39,303 nucleotides of DNA from Flavobacteriaceae bacterium (lineage in GTDB: Bacteria > Bacteroidota > Bacteroidia > Flavobacteriales > Flavobacteriaceae). How positions within the stretch are numbered: the first letter of the stretch is position 1; every line of letters begins with the position of its first letter. This document shows positions 16,993-26,583 of this stretch, one piece after another. Both the position numbers and the translations under genes were made by a program. The notes beneath the pieces are model-generated. The model made no database searches and was not told the origin of the DNA. It was given only the letters and a program-made list of their open reading frames with translations. The stretch spans positions 1-39,303 of the forward strand of contig JAFMFL010000005.1 of the NCBI GenBank assembly GCA_017856205.1, given 5' to 3'.

Positions 16993-17700
16993 TTACGATT
17001 TTTCTTCTAAGTTATGCAAAAAGGCGTCAAGAGTCAAGCTATCGGTAAGATTGTAGCTTCCAATAGCTGTTCTGCAAAGTGATGTTAAGTGTGCACCGCA
17101 ACCAAGGCTTTGCCCAAAATCGTGCGCCAATGAACGAATATAGGTGCCTTTGCTGCACGAAACTGAAAAGGCGACATCTGGTAAATTGATTTTGGTTAAC
17201 TCAAAAGACGTAATCGTAATGTCACGCGATGGAATTTCGGTGGTTTCTCCAGCTCGTGCAATAGTGTAAAGTCGTTTTCCGTCTTTTTTTATGGCAGAAT
17301 GTAGGGGAGGTTTTTGTTGGATTTTACCCAAAAAAGAGTTGCGAGTTTCCTCTAATAAGGCATTCGTGATATGATCAATAGATTTTGGATTAGTTACAGT
17401 AGTTTCCAAATCATAAGATGGCGTAGTTGCGCCCAACCGAAACGTGCCAGAATAGGACTTGTCCATGCCCATAAATTGGTCTATTTGCTTGGTCATTTTT
17501 CCTGTGAAAATAAGCATTAGTCCTGTGGCAAGGGGGTCTAACGTTCCTGCATGACCTACTTTTATTTTTTTGATTCCGTAGGTTTTTCGAATCGCCCATC
17601 TAATTTTATTCACCAATTGAAAGGAAGTCCACTCAAGAGGTTTGTCTAAGAGCAAAAGTTGCCCTTCAAGGAATGCGTCTTTGGAGAAAACTACGTCCAT
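16993..17700 (-). CDS. truB: tRNA pseudouridine(55) synthase TruB
   Basis: LLLDKPLEWTSFQLVNKIRWAIRKTYGIKKIKVGHAGTLDPLATGLMLIFTGKMTK. Confidence 0.96.
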   Translation of the reverse strand: MDVVFSKDAFLEGQLLLLDKPLEWTSFQLVNKIRWAIRKTYGIKKIKVGHAGTLDPLATGLMLIFTGKMTKQIDQFMGMDKSYSGTFRLGATTPSYDLETTVTNPKSIDHITNALLEETRNSFLGKIQQKPPLHSAIKKDGKRLYTIARAGETTEIPSRDITITSFELTKINLPDVAFSVSCSKGTYIRSLAHDFGQSLGCGAHLTSLCRTAIGSYNLTDSLTLDAFLHNLEEKS

Positions 17701-18485
17701 GCAATAATCGATGCGATGATTCCAATAACCAAACAATAGGCCCCAAAATAGCTCAGTTTACTTCGCTTTACAAGGGCAATCATCCATGTACACGCCACAA
17801 TACCAGAAATTAAAGCAGCAACAAAACCCGTGAGCAACGGCAATACATCAACAGTTCCAAAAACGGATGCCCCATTGTCAAGTAGGGTTTTTGCCATACT
17901 TCCTAATATGAGCGGAATCACCATCAAAAACGAAAAACGGGCAGCTTCGGGACGCGTTGCGCCAATAAGAAGTGCCGTGGCAATGGTGGCGCCACTTCTG
18001 GAAATTCCAGGCAGTATGGCTACGGCTTGGGCCACACCTATAATTAAAGCAATTTTGTAGGTAATAGATTGTTGTTTTTCATTTGCTCGATCAGTAAAAA
18101 ATAGGAGTAGAGCAGTAATACAAAGCATAGCGCCCACCAGTGCTAAATTAGACCCAAAAAGCGCCGTGATTTCTTCTTCAAAAAACAATCCAACCGCTAC
18201 GGCGGGTAGCATAGAAAGCACAATTTTCCCTACATAATGCCGCGCATTGGTATTGTCTTTTTGAAAAATACCCTGAATAAGTTCAGCGATATCTTTTCTA
18301 AAAACAACAATTGTAGCAAGTGCGGATGCAGCATGTACCAAAATGGTAAAAAGTAGATTTTCTTCTGGAAGTGTTTCACCTCCTAAAAGTGCTGTAAAAA
18401 GTGCCAAATGTCCACTAGACGATACGGGTAAAAACTCGGTCAATCCTTGAACAATCCCTAATAAAAGTGCTTCCCAAAAACTCAT
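17691..18485 (-). CDS. uppP: Undecaprenyl-diphosphate phosphatase
   Basis: MSFWEALLLGIVQGLTEFLPVSSSGHLAL...AILPGISRSGATIATALLIG. Confidence 0.97.
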   Translation of the reverse strand: MSFWEALLLGIVQGLTEFLPVSSSGHLALFTALLGGETLPEENLLFTILVHAASALATIVVFRKDIAELIQGIFQKDNTNARHYVGKIVLSMLPAVAVGLFFEEEITALFGSNLALVGAMLCITALLLFFTDRANEKQQSITYKIALIIGVAQAVAILPGISRSGATIATALLIGATRPEAARFSFLMVIPLILGSMAKTLLDNGASVFGTVDVLPLLTGFVAALISGIVACTWMIALVKRSKLSYFGAYCLVIGIIASIIAWT

Positions 18486-18715
18486 TGTTTTTTCTTTGTC
18501 GACAAAATGGCAACAACTAAAGTAGCAAAACCAGCCAGCACTAATGTTGGTGCTACACGAATGCGCAGCGGACTGTAAATTTCAGGATTAAACACATTGG
18601 GGTCGTCACTACCGCCCCCTGTCATAAGCACAAAACCCAACACAATCAATCCAAGTCCAACTGCCATAATGCGGTAGGCGCGTTTGCCAAACAAAAATTC
18701 TTTTTCATTTTTCAT
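18482..18715 (-). CDS. DUF3098 family small membrane protein
   Basis: 77 aa, FLFGKRAYRIMAVGLGLIVLGFVLMTGGGSDDPNVFNPEIYSPLRIRVAPTLVLAGF; position between ftsX and uppP. Confidence 0.85.
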   Translation of the reverse strand: MKNEKEFLFGKRAYRIMAVGLGLIVLGFVLMTGGGSDDPNVFNPEIYSPLRIRVAPTLVLAGFATLVVAILSTKKKQ

Positions 18716-18717
18716 AA

Positions 18718-19587
18718 TCAGTAGATAATGTCATAGGTTAAACGGAGGTGTTTGTGTGTAGCAAACCAAGCACTAATGCCACAAATAAGCACCGAACAGC
18801 CCAAAATAGCCGCAGCCAAAACTATAAGTGAGAATTGATTTTCCCACCAATTGATTTGTGGAACGAACTGCATCAAAAAGTTTAAAACTCCTATAAAACC
18901 TGCTAAAGCCAGCAGTGCGCTCAATGCGCCAAGCCCCATATAGCGCCAAATAAAAGGACGGCGGATAAAGCTCTTTTTTGCGCCAACTAGCAGCATGGTT
19001 TGAATGATGAGTCGTTTGCTGTAAATAGATAATTTGATGGAGTGATTGATAAGCAACAGCGCAATTGCTATAAAAACACCACTACAGACCAATAACCAAA
19101 ATCCAAATTTTTGAATGTTTTGATTGAGCAGCACAATAAGCGGACGGTCGTAAAGCACTTCGGAAACAAAGGGTTTTTGCTCCATTACGTCACTCAAACT
19201 GTCTAAAACTTCTGTGGTAACAAAATCGGCTTTTAGCCCAATATCAAGTGCGTCTTGCAGCGGATTATATCCTAAAAAATCCATAAAATCTTCCCCAATA
19301 GTAGCGCTATGCTCAGAAGCTGCCGTTTCTTTAGACACAAACCGCACCACTCTTGTAAAAGGAGCTAATCGCATGGTGGTAACCAGTTGTTCACGCTCCA
19401 TTTCTTTGGTTTCGTCTTCCAAAAAAACTGTCATGGTCACTTGCTCTTTAAAGTAATTGGCAATGGATTGACTGTTGAGTAAGACAAAGCCCAAAACGCT
19501 CAACACAAACAGTACGAGCGTGGTGCTGCTAACAACAGAAAAGTAGGAAGCAAAAAGGCGTCTTTTGTAAATGCGGGTTGCAGACAT
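18718..19587 (-). CDS. ftsX: Cell division protein FtsX-like permease
   Basis: MSATRIYKRRLFASYFSVVSSTTLVLFVLSVLGFVLLNSQSIANYFKEQVTMTVFLEDETKE; FtsX ectodomain and 4 TMs; start at 19587 preferred over 19860. Confidence 0.92.
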   Translation of the reverse strand: MSATRIYKRRLFASYFSVVSSTTLVLFVLSVLGFVLLNSQSIANYFKEQVTMTVFLEDETKEMEREQLVTTMRLAPFTRVVRFVSKETAASEHSATIGEDFMDFLGYNPLQDALDIGLKADFVTTEVLDSLSDVMEQKPFVSEVLYDRPLIVLLNQNIQKFGFWLLVCSGVFIAIALLLINHSIKLSIYSKRLIIQTMLLVGAKKSFIRRPFIWRYMGLGALSALLALAGFIGVLNFLMQFVPQINWWENQFSLIVLAAAILGCSVLICGISAWFATHKHLRLTYDIIY

Positions 19588-19688
19588 AGTTGTTCTAAGG
19601 CATAAAAATAGAAAATATGACCGAACAATCTTGCTACATTTTCTAAAGACCATACTTAAAGTGTTATTTTTGCTGTTTAATTGTTTAC

Positions 19689-22502
19689 ATGGGATATCCG
19701 TTTCAATATATAGAAGAAAAATGGCAAGCATTTTGGGCAGAAAAGCAAACCTACAAGGTTGAGCAACCTTCTGACAAACCCAAATTTTATGTATTGGATA
19801 TGTTTCCGTATCCATCAGGTGCTGGACTACATGTTGGGCATCCGTTAGGGTATATCGCAAGTGATATTGTGGCGCGCTACAAACGCCACAAAGGCTTTAA
19901 TGTGCTGCATCCTCAGGGATATGACTCTTTTGGGCTTCCCGCCGAACAGTACGCTATTCAAACCGGACAGCACCCAGCCATTACTACCGAAGCCAACATT
20001 AAACGCTATCGCGAGCAGTTAGACCGCATGGGCTTTTCTTTTGATTGGTCAAGAGAAGTACGCACTTCAGACCCATCGTATTACCGATGGACACAATGTA
20101 TTTTTTCGCTTTTGTTTGATGCGTGGTACGATAAAAAAGAGGATAAAGCACGTCCAATAGATGCGCTTATTCAGCATTTGGAACGATTTGGCACAACAGA
20201 TTTGAATGCCGCTTGTGATGACGATACCCCATCATGTACTGCTGCGGATTGGCATGGCATGAGTGTGGAGGAAAAGCAAATATTTTTACTTCGTTTTCGC
20301 TTGACCTATTTGGCAGAAACAGAGGTGAATTGGTGCCCTGCATTGGGAACTGTCTTGGCAAACGATGAGGTGGTGCAAGGCGTTTCGGAGCGTGGAGGTC
20401 ATCCTGTGGAGCGCAAAAAAATGAAGCAATGGAGTATGCGTATTTCGGCGTTTGCCGATAGATTGCTCAAAGGCTTTGACTCGTTAGATTGGCCCGAGCC
20501 ACTAAAGGAAATGCAACGCAACTGGATTGGAAAATCGGTAGGTGCCAGTGTTCGTTTTTGTGTTGAAAATAGCCACCGAGAAATAGAAGTGTTTACCACG
20601 AGACCTGACACGCTATTTGGCGTTACCTTTTTGACTTTAGCTCCAGAGTATGAATGGGTAAATGAAATTACCACACCCAGTCAAAAAGCGGAAGTGGACG
20701 CCTATGTTAAGCAAGCGGCACAACGCAGCGAGCGTGAACGTATGAGTGAAGTTGACCGCATTAGTGGGGTGTTTACAGGAGCATTTGCGCTTCATCCGAT
20801 TACCAACGAAAAAGTACCCATTTGGATTGGCGATTATGTGTTGGCAGGTTATGGAACGGGAGCCGTGATGGCTGTTCCATGTGGTGATCAGCGTGATTTT
20901 GATTTTGCAACGCACTTTGATTTGCCGATCAAAAATATTTTTAAAAATGTAGATGTTTCAGAGGCTGCGCATACGTCTAAAGAAAATACAAGAATTGCAA
21001 ACTCCGATTTTTTAGACGGTTTACCTGTTGCCAAAGCCACGCAAAAAGTGATAGAGGCACTTGCCAAAAATGGTATGGGCGAAGGCGCAACAACTTACCG
21101 CTTGCGCGATGCGGTATTTAGCCGTCAAAGGTACTGGGGCGAACCCATTCCAGTATATTATGTCAATGGGCAACCACAACTTATTCCAGACGAATGTTTG
21201 CCTTTAGAATTGCCTAAGGTTTCTAAATACTTACCAACCCCTGATGGCGCTCCGCCACTAGGAAATGCAACCGAATGGGCATGGGATACCACACAAAACA
21301 AAGTGGTTTCCAATGATAAAATGGATAACAAAACCGTTTTTCCATTAGAAAAAAACACCATGCCGGGCTGGGCAGGGAGTTCGTGGTATTTTAATCGCTA
21401 TATGGATGCGCACAACTCCGATGCTTTTGCAAGCAAAGAGGCTTTGGCGTACTGGAAAGAAGTGGACTTGTATTTGGGTGGTAGCGAACACGCCACAGGA
21501 CATTTGCTTTATGCCCGTTTTTGGCAGTATTTTTTGTATGATTTTGATTTCGTCCCCGTTGAAAATTTTGCTAAAAAATTAATAAACCAAGGGATGATTT
21601 TAGGGGAAAGTGCCTTTGTATATCGCATTCCAGATACTCAAACCTATCTTTCAAAAGGATTGTGCAAAGGGAAAAAAGTTATTCCTGTGCATGTAGATGT
21701 TTCCTTGGTATCGGCGCAAAACGAATTAGATATTGAAGGGCTTAAAAAGTGGCAACCTCACTTTGCTGAAGCAACATTTAAATTAGAAGACGAAAAGTAT
21801 ATTGTTGGACGTGAAGTAGAAAAAATGTCTAAATCCAAATATAATGTTGTAAATCCAGATGCGATTTGTGATCAATATGGGGCTGACACCCTTCGAATGT
21901 ATGAAATGTTTTTAGGTCCCATTGAGCAAGCAAAACCATGGAATACGGCAGGCATTTCAGGAGTGAGCAATTTTCTGAATAAATTTTGGCGCCTGTTTCA
22001 CAACGGAGAGACATTCGTTGTAAGTGATGATAAACCCACCAAAGAATCGCTTAGAATATTGCACAAAACCATTGCAAAAGTAACCCAAGATATAGAGCAG
22101 TTTTCACTCAATACTTCGGTTAGTGCGTTTATGATTGCTACAAATGAACTCACAAATCAAAAGTGTAATCATCGTGAAATTTTGGAGCCACTTATCGTAT
22201 TGCTTGCCCCTTTTGCGCCTCATATTTGCGAGGAACTATGGTCGCTTTTAGGGCATAACGAATCTGTGACAACGGCGAGCTATCCTGTGGCAAACCCAGA
22301 CTATTTGCAGGACGACACCAAAGCATATCCAATTAGTTTTAATGGAAAAATGCGCTTTACGCTGGAGTTATCGACTTCGCTTAGTAAAGACGAAATTGAA
22401 ACTGCCGTGATGCAAGAGGAACGCACCCAAACCTATTTGGACGGAAAAACACCCAAAAAAGTGATAGTAGTACCCAATAAAATTGTGAACATCGTAGTTT
22501 AA
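19689..22502 (+). CDS. leuS: Leucyl-tRNA synthetase
   Basis: MFPYPSGAGLHVGHPLGYIASDIVARYKRHKGFNVLHPQGYDSFGLPAEQYA (HxGH), EKMSKSKYNVVNPD (KMSKS). Confidence 0.98.
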   Translation: MGYPFQYIEEKWQAFWAEKQTYKVEQPSDKPKFYVLDMFPYPSGAGLHVGHPLGYIASDIVARYKRHKGFNVLHPQGYDSFGLPAEQYAIQTGQHPAITTEANIKRYREQLDRMGFSFDWSREVRTSDPSYYRWTQCIFSLLFDAWYDKKEDKARPIDALIQHLERFGTTDLNAACDDDTPSCTAADWHGMSVEEKQIFLLRFRLTYLAETEVNWCPALGTVLANDEVVQGVSERGGHPVERKKMKQWSMRISAFADRLLKGFDSLDWPEPLKEMQRNWIGKSVGASVRFCVENSHREIEVFTTRPDTLFGVTFLTLAPEYEWVNEITTPSQKAEVDAYVKQAAQRSERERMSEVDRISGVFTGAFALHPITNEKVPIWIGDYVLAGYGTGAVMAVPCGDQRDFDFATHFDLPIKNIFKNVDVSEAAHTSKENTRIANSDFLDGLPVAKATQKVIEALAKNGMGEGATTYRLRDAVFSRQRYWGEPIPVYYVNGQPQLIPDECLPLELPKVSKYLPTPDGAPPLGNATEWAWDTTQNKVVSNDKMDNKTVFPLEKNTMPGWAGSSWYFNRYMDAHNSDAFASKEALAYWKEVDLYLGGSEHATGHLLYARFWQYFLYDFDFVPVENFAKKLINQGMILGESAFVYRIPDTQTYLSKGLCKGKKVIPVHVDVSLVSAQNELDIEGLKKWQPHFAEATFKLEDEKYIVGREVEKMSKSKYNVVNPDAICDQYGADTLRMYEMFLGPIEQAKPWNTAGISGVSNFLNKFWRLFHNGETFVVSDDKPTKESLRILHKTIAKVTQDIEQFSLNTSVSAFMIATNELTNQKCNHREILEPLIVLLAPFAPHICEELWSLLGHNESVTTASYPVANPDYLQDDTKAYPISFNGKMRFTLELSTSLSKDEIETAVMQEERTQTYLDGKTPKKVIVVPNKIVNIVV

Positions 22503-22503
22503 A

Positions 22504-22761
22504 ATGTTAAACCCAGAATATATCGGCTTTTTTGCCGCCACATTGACCACCTCTGCCTTTTTACCACAGGCATATAAAATTTGGAAATCCAAAACAGCTG
22601 ACGGATTGTCACTGACCATGTATGCCGTTATGGGAACAGGAACGTTATGTTGGTTTATCTACGGTGTTTTGATTCAAAGTCATTCTGTAATTGTAGCAAA
22701 TGCGGTTTCAATTTCTATTATCATTTTTATTATTACCTTTATACTCCGCTCAAAAAAGTAG
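22504..22761 (+). CDS. SemiSWEET/PQ-loop family small sugar transporter
   Basis: 85 aa, 3 TM; GFFAATLTTSAFLPQAYKIWKSKTADGLSLTMYAVMGTGTLCWFIYG. Confidence 0.9.
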   Translation: MLNPEYIGFFAATLTTSAFLPQAYKIWKSKTADGLSLTMYAVMGTGTLCWFIYGVLIQSHSVIVANAVSISIIIFIITFILRSKK

Positions 22762-22797
22762 CGTGGTACGTTGTTTGCTTAGGCTTAATTAAAAATT

Positions 22798-23490
22798 ATG
22801 TACGGAGAATATTATTTACTTATCGCTGTTTTTGCTGGAGCTAGTATGTGGGTTCAACACAAACTTAAATCTAAGTTTAAGCAATACTCAAAAGTGCAGT
22901 TGCGTAATCAAATGTCAGGCAAGGAGATTGCAGAAAAAATGCTTTCAGACCACGGCATTCGAGATGTGAAGGTTACCGCCGTTCGCGGAAAACTCACAGA
23001 CCATTACAATCCAAAAAACAAAACCGTAAACCTTAGCGAAAGTGTATATCACGAACGCAATGCAGCTGCAGCGGCTGTTGCAGCACACGAATGTGGTCAT
23101 GCGGTGCAGCACGCACAAAGCTATGAGTGGTTGCAGTTTCGTTCGCTATTGGTACCAGTGGTAAGTGTGGCTTCGCAGTTATCCATGTACATTATTTTTG
23201 GCGGCTTTATGTTGGGAATTGGCTCTGCAATGGGCTATAATTTGGCACTAGCAGGAGTTGTCCTTTTTGGTTTGGGTACGCTGTTTAGCTTTATTACATT
23301 ACCTGTAGAATACGATGCCAGTAATCGTGCTTTGGCGTGGCTGCAACGAAAAAACATGGTAAGCCAACAAGAGTTTGTGATGTCAAAAGATGCCCTCAAA
23401 TGGGCTGCGCGCACCTATGTGGTTGCTGCCATTGGCTCACTGGCAACACTTATCTATTTTGCGCTCAGAGTGGCTAGCTCTAGACGCTAA
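22798..23490 (+). CDS. YugP-like membrane zinc metallopeptidase
   Basis: AAHECGHAVQHAQSYEWLQFRSLLVPVVSVASQ (HExxH), multiple TM. Confidence 0.9.
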   Translation: MYGEYYLLIAVFAGASMWVQHKLKSKFKQYSKVQLRNQMSGKEIAEKMLSDHGIRDVKVTAVRGKLTDHYNPKNKTVNLSESVYHERNAAAAAVAAHECGHAVQHAQSYEWLQFRSLLVPVVSVASQLSMYIIFGGFMLGIGSAMGYNLALAGVVLFGLGTLFSFITLPVEYDASNRALAWLQRKNMVSQQEFVMSKDALKWAARTYVVAAIGSLATLIYFALRVASSRR

Positions 23491-23957
23491 ATATTGATTT
23501 GACGATCGATTTGTTGGTGAAGTGAAATAAACGTTTCAGTTCTCGAAACTCCTTCAATAGATTGTATGTTATGATTGAGCAGTTGCATCAAGTGCTCATT
23601 GTTTTTACATAAAATTTTAATCAAAATACTCCAATTCCCTGTGGTGTAGTGGCATTCTACCACTTCAGGGATTTTTTTCAATTGGGACACCGCTTCGGGA
23701 TTTCGCATGGCTTTGTCCAAATAAACACCAATATAGGCTGTTGTGGTATAACCAAGCGAAGACGGATTGAGTTTGAGGCAACTGCCTAGTATAAGATTTG
23801 CATCTTCTAGTTTTTTGATGCGCTGATGCACTGCAGACCCCGAAAGGTTAAGCTGTCGTGCAATTTCTTGCACCGGTGTTCGGGCGTTGTCCATTAGCAC
23901 ACGCAAAATAGCCTTATCAATACCGTCTAGTGAAATGTGTTCTGCTATTTTTTTCAA
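23487..23957 (-). CDS. Lrp/AsnC family transcriptional regulator
   Basis: LDGIDKAILRVLMDNARTPVQEIARQLNLSGSAVHQRIKKLEDANLILG; RAM domain. Confidence 0.93.
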   Translation of the reverse strand: MKKIAEHISLDGIDKAILRVLMDNARTPVQEIARQLNLSGSAVHQRIKKLEDANLILGSCLKLNPSSLGYTTTAYIGVYLDKAMRNPEAVSQLKKIPEVVECHYTTGNWSILIKILCKNNEHLMQLLNHNIQSIEGVSRTETFISLHQQIDRQINI

Positions 23958-24010
23958 TCCATTTATTTTGGTGTATAAACATAGTAAACTATTTTAGAAA
24001 AAAATATACG

Positions 24011-24391
24011 ATGACACATAAGCAACGCAGCATCTGGGGGGCAATATTTTGCGGAACTGCCGTTATCCTGGGTGCTTTTGGTGCTCATTTACTTGAAAAT
24101 TACCTTACTGTTGATGCACTACAATCGTATGAGGTGGGTGTACGTTATCAGTTTTTTCATGGTTTAGCCCTGCTTTTTTTGGGTGTAGATAAACACGCAT
24201 TCGCAAAGCGTACCGCACTACTTTTTGTAGTTGGAACACTTTTGTTTTCAGGGTCTATTTATGGATTATCGCTTAACACTAATTTATCTGTAGCATTGTT
24301 GCCAAAACTACTTGGGCCTGTTACCCCAATAGGCGGACTATTGCTTATTCTGGGTTGGATAAATTTGGTAATAGGATACGTTCGAAGCTAA
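24011..24391 (+). CDS. DUF423 family membrane protein
   Basis: AIFCGTAVILGAFGAHLLENYLTVDALQSYEVGVRYQFFHGLALLFLG...KLLGPVTPIGGLLLILGW. Confidence 0.93.
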   Translation: MTHKQRSIWGAIFCGTAVILGAFGAHLLENYLTVDALQSYEVGVRYQFFHGLALLFLGVDKHAFAKRTALLFVVGTLLFSGSIYGLSLNTNLSVALLPKLLGPVTPIGGLLLILGWINLVIGYVRS

Positions 24392-25177
24392 TCAGCGCTT
24401 ATTGGCAATGGCAATATAGTCGTCAAGGGCCTTGGTCATGGAAGGATTTTCGGGCGTTGGCACCAAAATATCAATGCGAAGCCCTTTGTCTTCAGCAGCC
24501 TTTTTTGTAGAAGGACCAAATACCGCTATGCGCGTATCATTCTGCTCAAAATCAGGGAAATTGTGGAACAACGATTCAATCCCTGAAGGACTAAAAAACA
24601 CCAAAATATCATAATATACATCACGTAAATCTGACAAGTCACTGATAACTGTTTTGTAGAAAACTCCTTTGGTCCATGTAATACCCGAAGCGTCAATAGT
24701 CTTTGGAATACTTGGCTTTAACACATCAGAACACGGAAATAAAAACTTCTCTTCTTTGTATTTAACAGCTTCTTTTAGCACATCATCAAGCGTACGAAAT
24801 CCTACATATACTTTGCGCTTGCGATACACAATATATTTTTGGAGGTAAAAGGCAACTGCCTCAGACTGACAAAAATAACGCAATGTATTAGGTACTGTGT
24901 AACGAAGTTCCTCAGCAATACGGAAAAAGTGATCAACCGCATTTCGACTGGTAAAGATAATAGCCGAAAACTTGGTAATATCAATTTTTTGCATACGCAC
25001 TTCCCGTGAAGATACTCCCTCAACATGAATAAAAGGACGAAAGTCTATCACGACTTTTCGTTTTTCAATCAGTTGATTGTATGGAGAATTTTCAATGGAT
25101 GGCGCAGGTTGTGAAACCAATATGGTTTTCACTTTTGCGGGTTTTGTCAAAATTTGAGTGTTTGTGTCAAGAGCCAT
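24392..25177 (-). CDS. hemD: Uroporphyrinogen-III synthase
   Basis: VKTILVSQPAPSIENSPYNQLIEKRKVVIDFRPFIHVEGVSSREVRMQKIDITKFSAIIFTSRNAVDHFF...FFSPSGIESLF; start at 25177 or 25201. Confidence 0.88.
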   Translation of the reverse strand: MALDTNTQILTKPAKVKTILVSQPAPSIENSPYNQLIEKRKVVIDFRPFIHVEGVSSREVRMQKIDITKFSAIIFTSRNAVDHFFRIAEELRYTVPNTLRYFCQSEAVAFYLQKYIVYRKRKVYVGFRTLDDVLKEAVKYKEEKFLFPCSDVLKPSIPKTIDASGITWTKGVFYKTVISDLSDLRDVYYDILVFFSPSGIESLFHNFPDFEQNDTRIAVFGPSTKKAAEDKGLRIDILVPTPENPSMTKALDDYIAIANKR

Positions 25178-25788
25178 ATAGGGCCGATTTCTGAGGCGCA
25201 AATATACAAAATAATGTACACTTTTTTGATTGACCTGTATCTAAAATATAATTTCATAAAACGCAGGTGTATTGTTATTAATCCAAGCAGATACCCCAAT
25301 GCTAATAAGCGCGCAGCTACAGATGATAATGAAACGTAAATGAGCATTAACGTTAGGCAGCCAAATACAAAAGCCCATTTTTCTTTAAAAACAGCGCGTA
25401 TGTAAAAGATCTTTAAAAGCGCTTCATGTTTTCCCAACATGGCAACTAAGCCGCCTTCAATAAGTGTTTTTGCAGCCCAAAACAGCACAAATATCCCTGC
25501 CCACGACAAAACAGAGATATCAAAACTAGCAGCATCAAGAGTTTCAGAAAGAAACACCTGTGTCATAAGCCCAAAAATTAACGCTCTGAAAACAAAACCT
25601 TCCAGCGAAAAAGCTTTGGTTTTGTTAAAGGGCTTATTGAATTCTTCATTGCTACTGGTTCGTTTCCAAAAAAACACCATTGAATAATATCGATCGGGAT
25701 GGAGTAATTTTAGAAGTACAAAAAGCACAAGGACAACTAGTAGGTAGAGTCCTAAATACGATGTGCTAAGCTCCCGAAGCGTGTACAT
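25147..25788 (-). CDS. DUF4271 family membrane protein
   Basis: 213 aa polytopic; LLVVLVLFVLLKLLHPDRYYSMVFFWKR; directly upstream of hemD. Confidence 0.8.
   Translation of the reverse strand: MYTLRELSTSYLGLYLLVVLVLFVLLKLLHPDRYYSMVFFWKRTSSNEEFNKPFNKTKAFSLEGFVFRALIFGLMTQVFLSETLDAASFDISVLSWAGIFVLFWAAKTLIEGGLVAMLGKHEALLKIFYIRAVFKEKWAFVFGCLTLMLIYVSLSSVAARLLALGYLLGLITIHLRFMKLYFRYRSIKKVYIILYICASEIGPIWLLTQTLKF
25199..25206 (-). promoter_or_regulatory. Candidate internal -7 element (TATATTTG) for hemD inside the DUF4271 gene
   Basis: caaatata on + strand, about 21 bp upstream of hemD ATG at 25177; no -33 TTG found. Confidence 0.35.
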
Positions 25789-25851
25789 AGCACAAAAGTA
25801 TCCATTTTTTTACGGTAGGCTCACACATTTAAATACGTATTTTAGCTGTTT

Positions 25852-26583
25852 ATGAATCCAGTAGTAGTTGTTATCCCCACTTATAATGAGGCGGAAAATA
25901 TTCAGTCTATCATCAAGGCGGTTTTGGCATTGCCCATTGCCACTGATATTTTGGTTGTAGATGATAATTCTCCAGATGGGACAGCAGCAATTGTACAAGG
26001 TTTGATGAAGCATCACCCGCAAGTACAGCTTACCGTGCGCAATAAAAAAGAAGGGCTTGGCCCAGCGTATGTTAACGGATTTAAATGGGGGCTCGACAAA
26101 GGGTATTCCTATCTTTTTGAAATGGATGCTGATTTTTCACACCCGCCGCAGGCACTTATGCCTATGCTTGAGCTATTAGAGCATAACAAAGCTGATGTTG
26201 TTGTTGGCTCACGCTACAAAAAAGGAATTCGTGTTCAGCAATGGCCGTTGGGAAGAATCATGCTATCGTTGGGCGCGTCGCTTTACGTGCGACTAATTAC
26301 CGGACTTCCTGTGGCAGATCCCACAGCAGGATTTGTGGGATATCGCACTGATGTGCTTCGCGCGTTGGACTTAGAAGATATTCAGTTTAAGGGATATGCT
26401 TTTCAAATTGCGCTTAAATTTTGGGTGTGGAAAAAGGGTTTTCGTATTGCAGAATTCCCTATTATTTTTACAGACAGAACTCAAGGCGATTCAAAAATGA
26501 ACAGTTCCATCATAAGCGAAGCTATTTTTGGAATTTGGACCATGAAATGGCGGAGTATGTTCAAAAAACAAAAACATGAATAA
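25852..26583 (+). CDS. Polyprenol monophosphomannose synthase-like GT2 glycosyltransferase
   Basis: VVVIPTYNEAENIQSIIKAVL...DILVVDDNSPDGTAAIV...FEMDADFSHPP...VVGSRYKKG. Confidence 0.92.
   Translation: MNPVVVVIPTYNEAENIQSIIKAVLALPIATDILVVDDNSPDGTAAIVQGLMKHHPQVQLTVRNKKEGLGPAYVNGFKWGLDKGYSYLFEMDADFSHPPQALMPMLELLEHNKADVVVGSRYKKGIRVQQWPLGRIMLSLGASLYVRLITGLPVADPTAGFVGYRTDVLRALDLEDIQFKGYAFQIALKFWVWKKGFRIAEFPIIFTDRTQGDSKMNSSIISEAIFGIWTMKWRSMFKKQKHE

Noticed and set aside
17691-17736. Longer truB start at 17736 and longer ftsX start at 19860 given by the ORF track
   Set aside because: The extra N-termini have no family similarity and overlap uppP or the leuS upstream region; internal ATGs (17700, 19587) give canonical N-termini
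20150-20290. Insertion in LeuRS with CDDDTPSC as an unusual added domain
   Set aside because: Bacteroidota LeuRS proteins normally carry an insertion at this position; HxGH and KMSKS motifs are intact, so it looks ordinary
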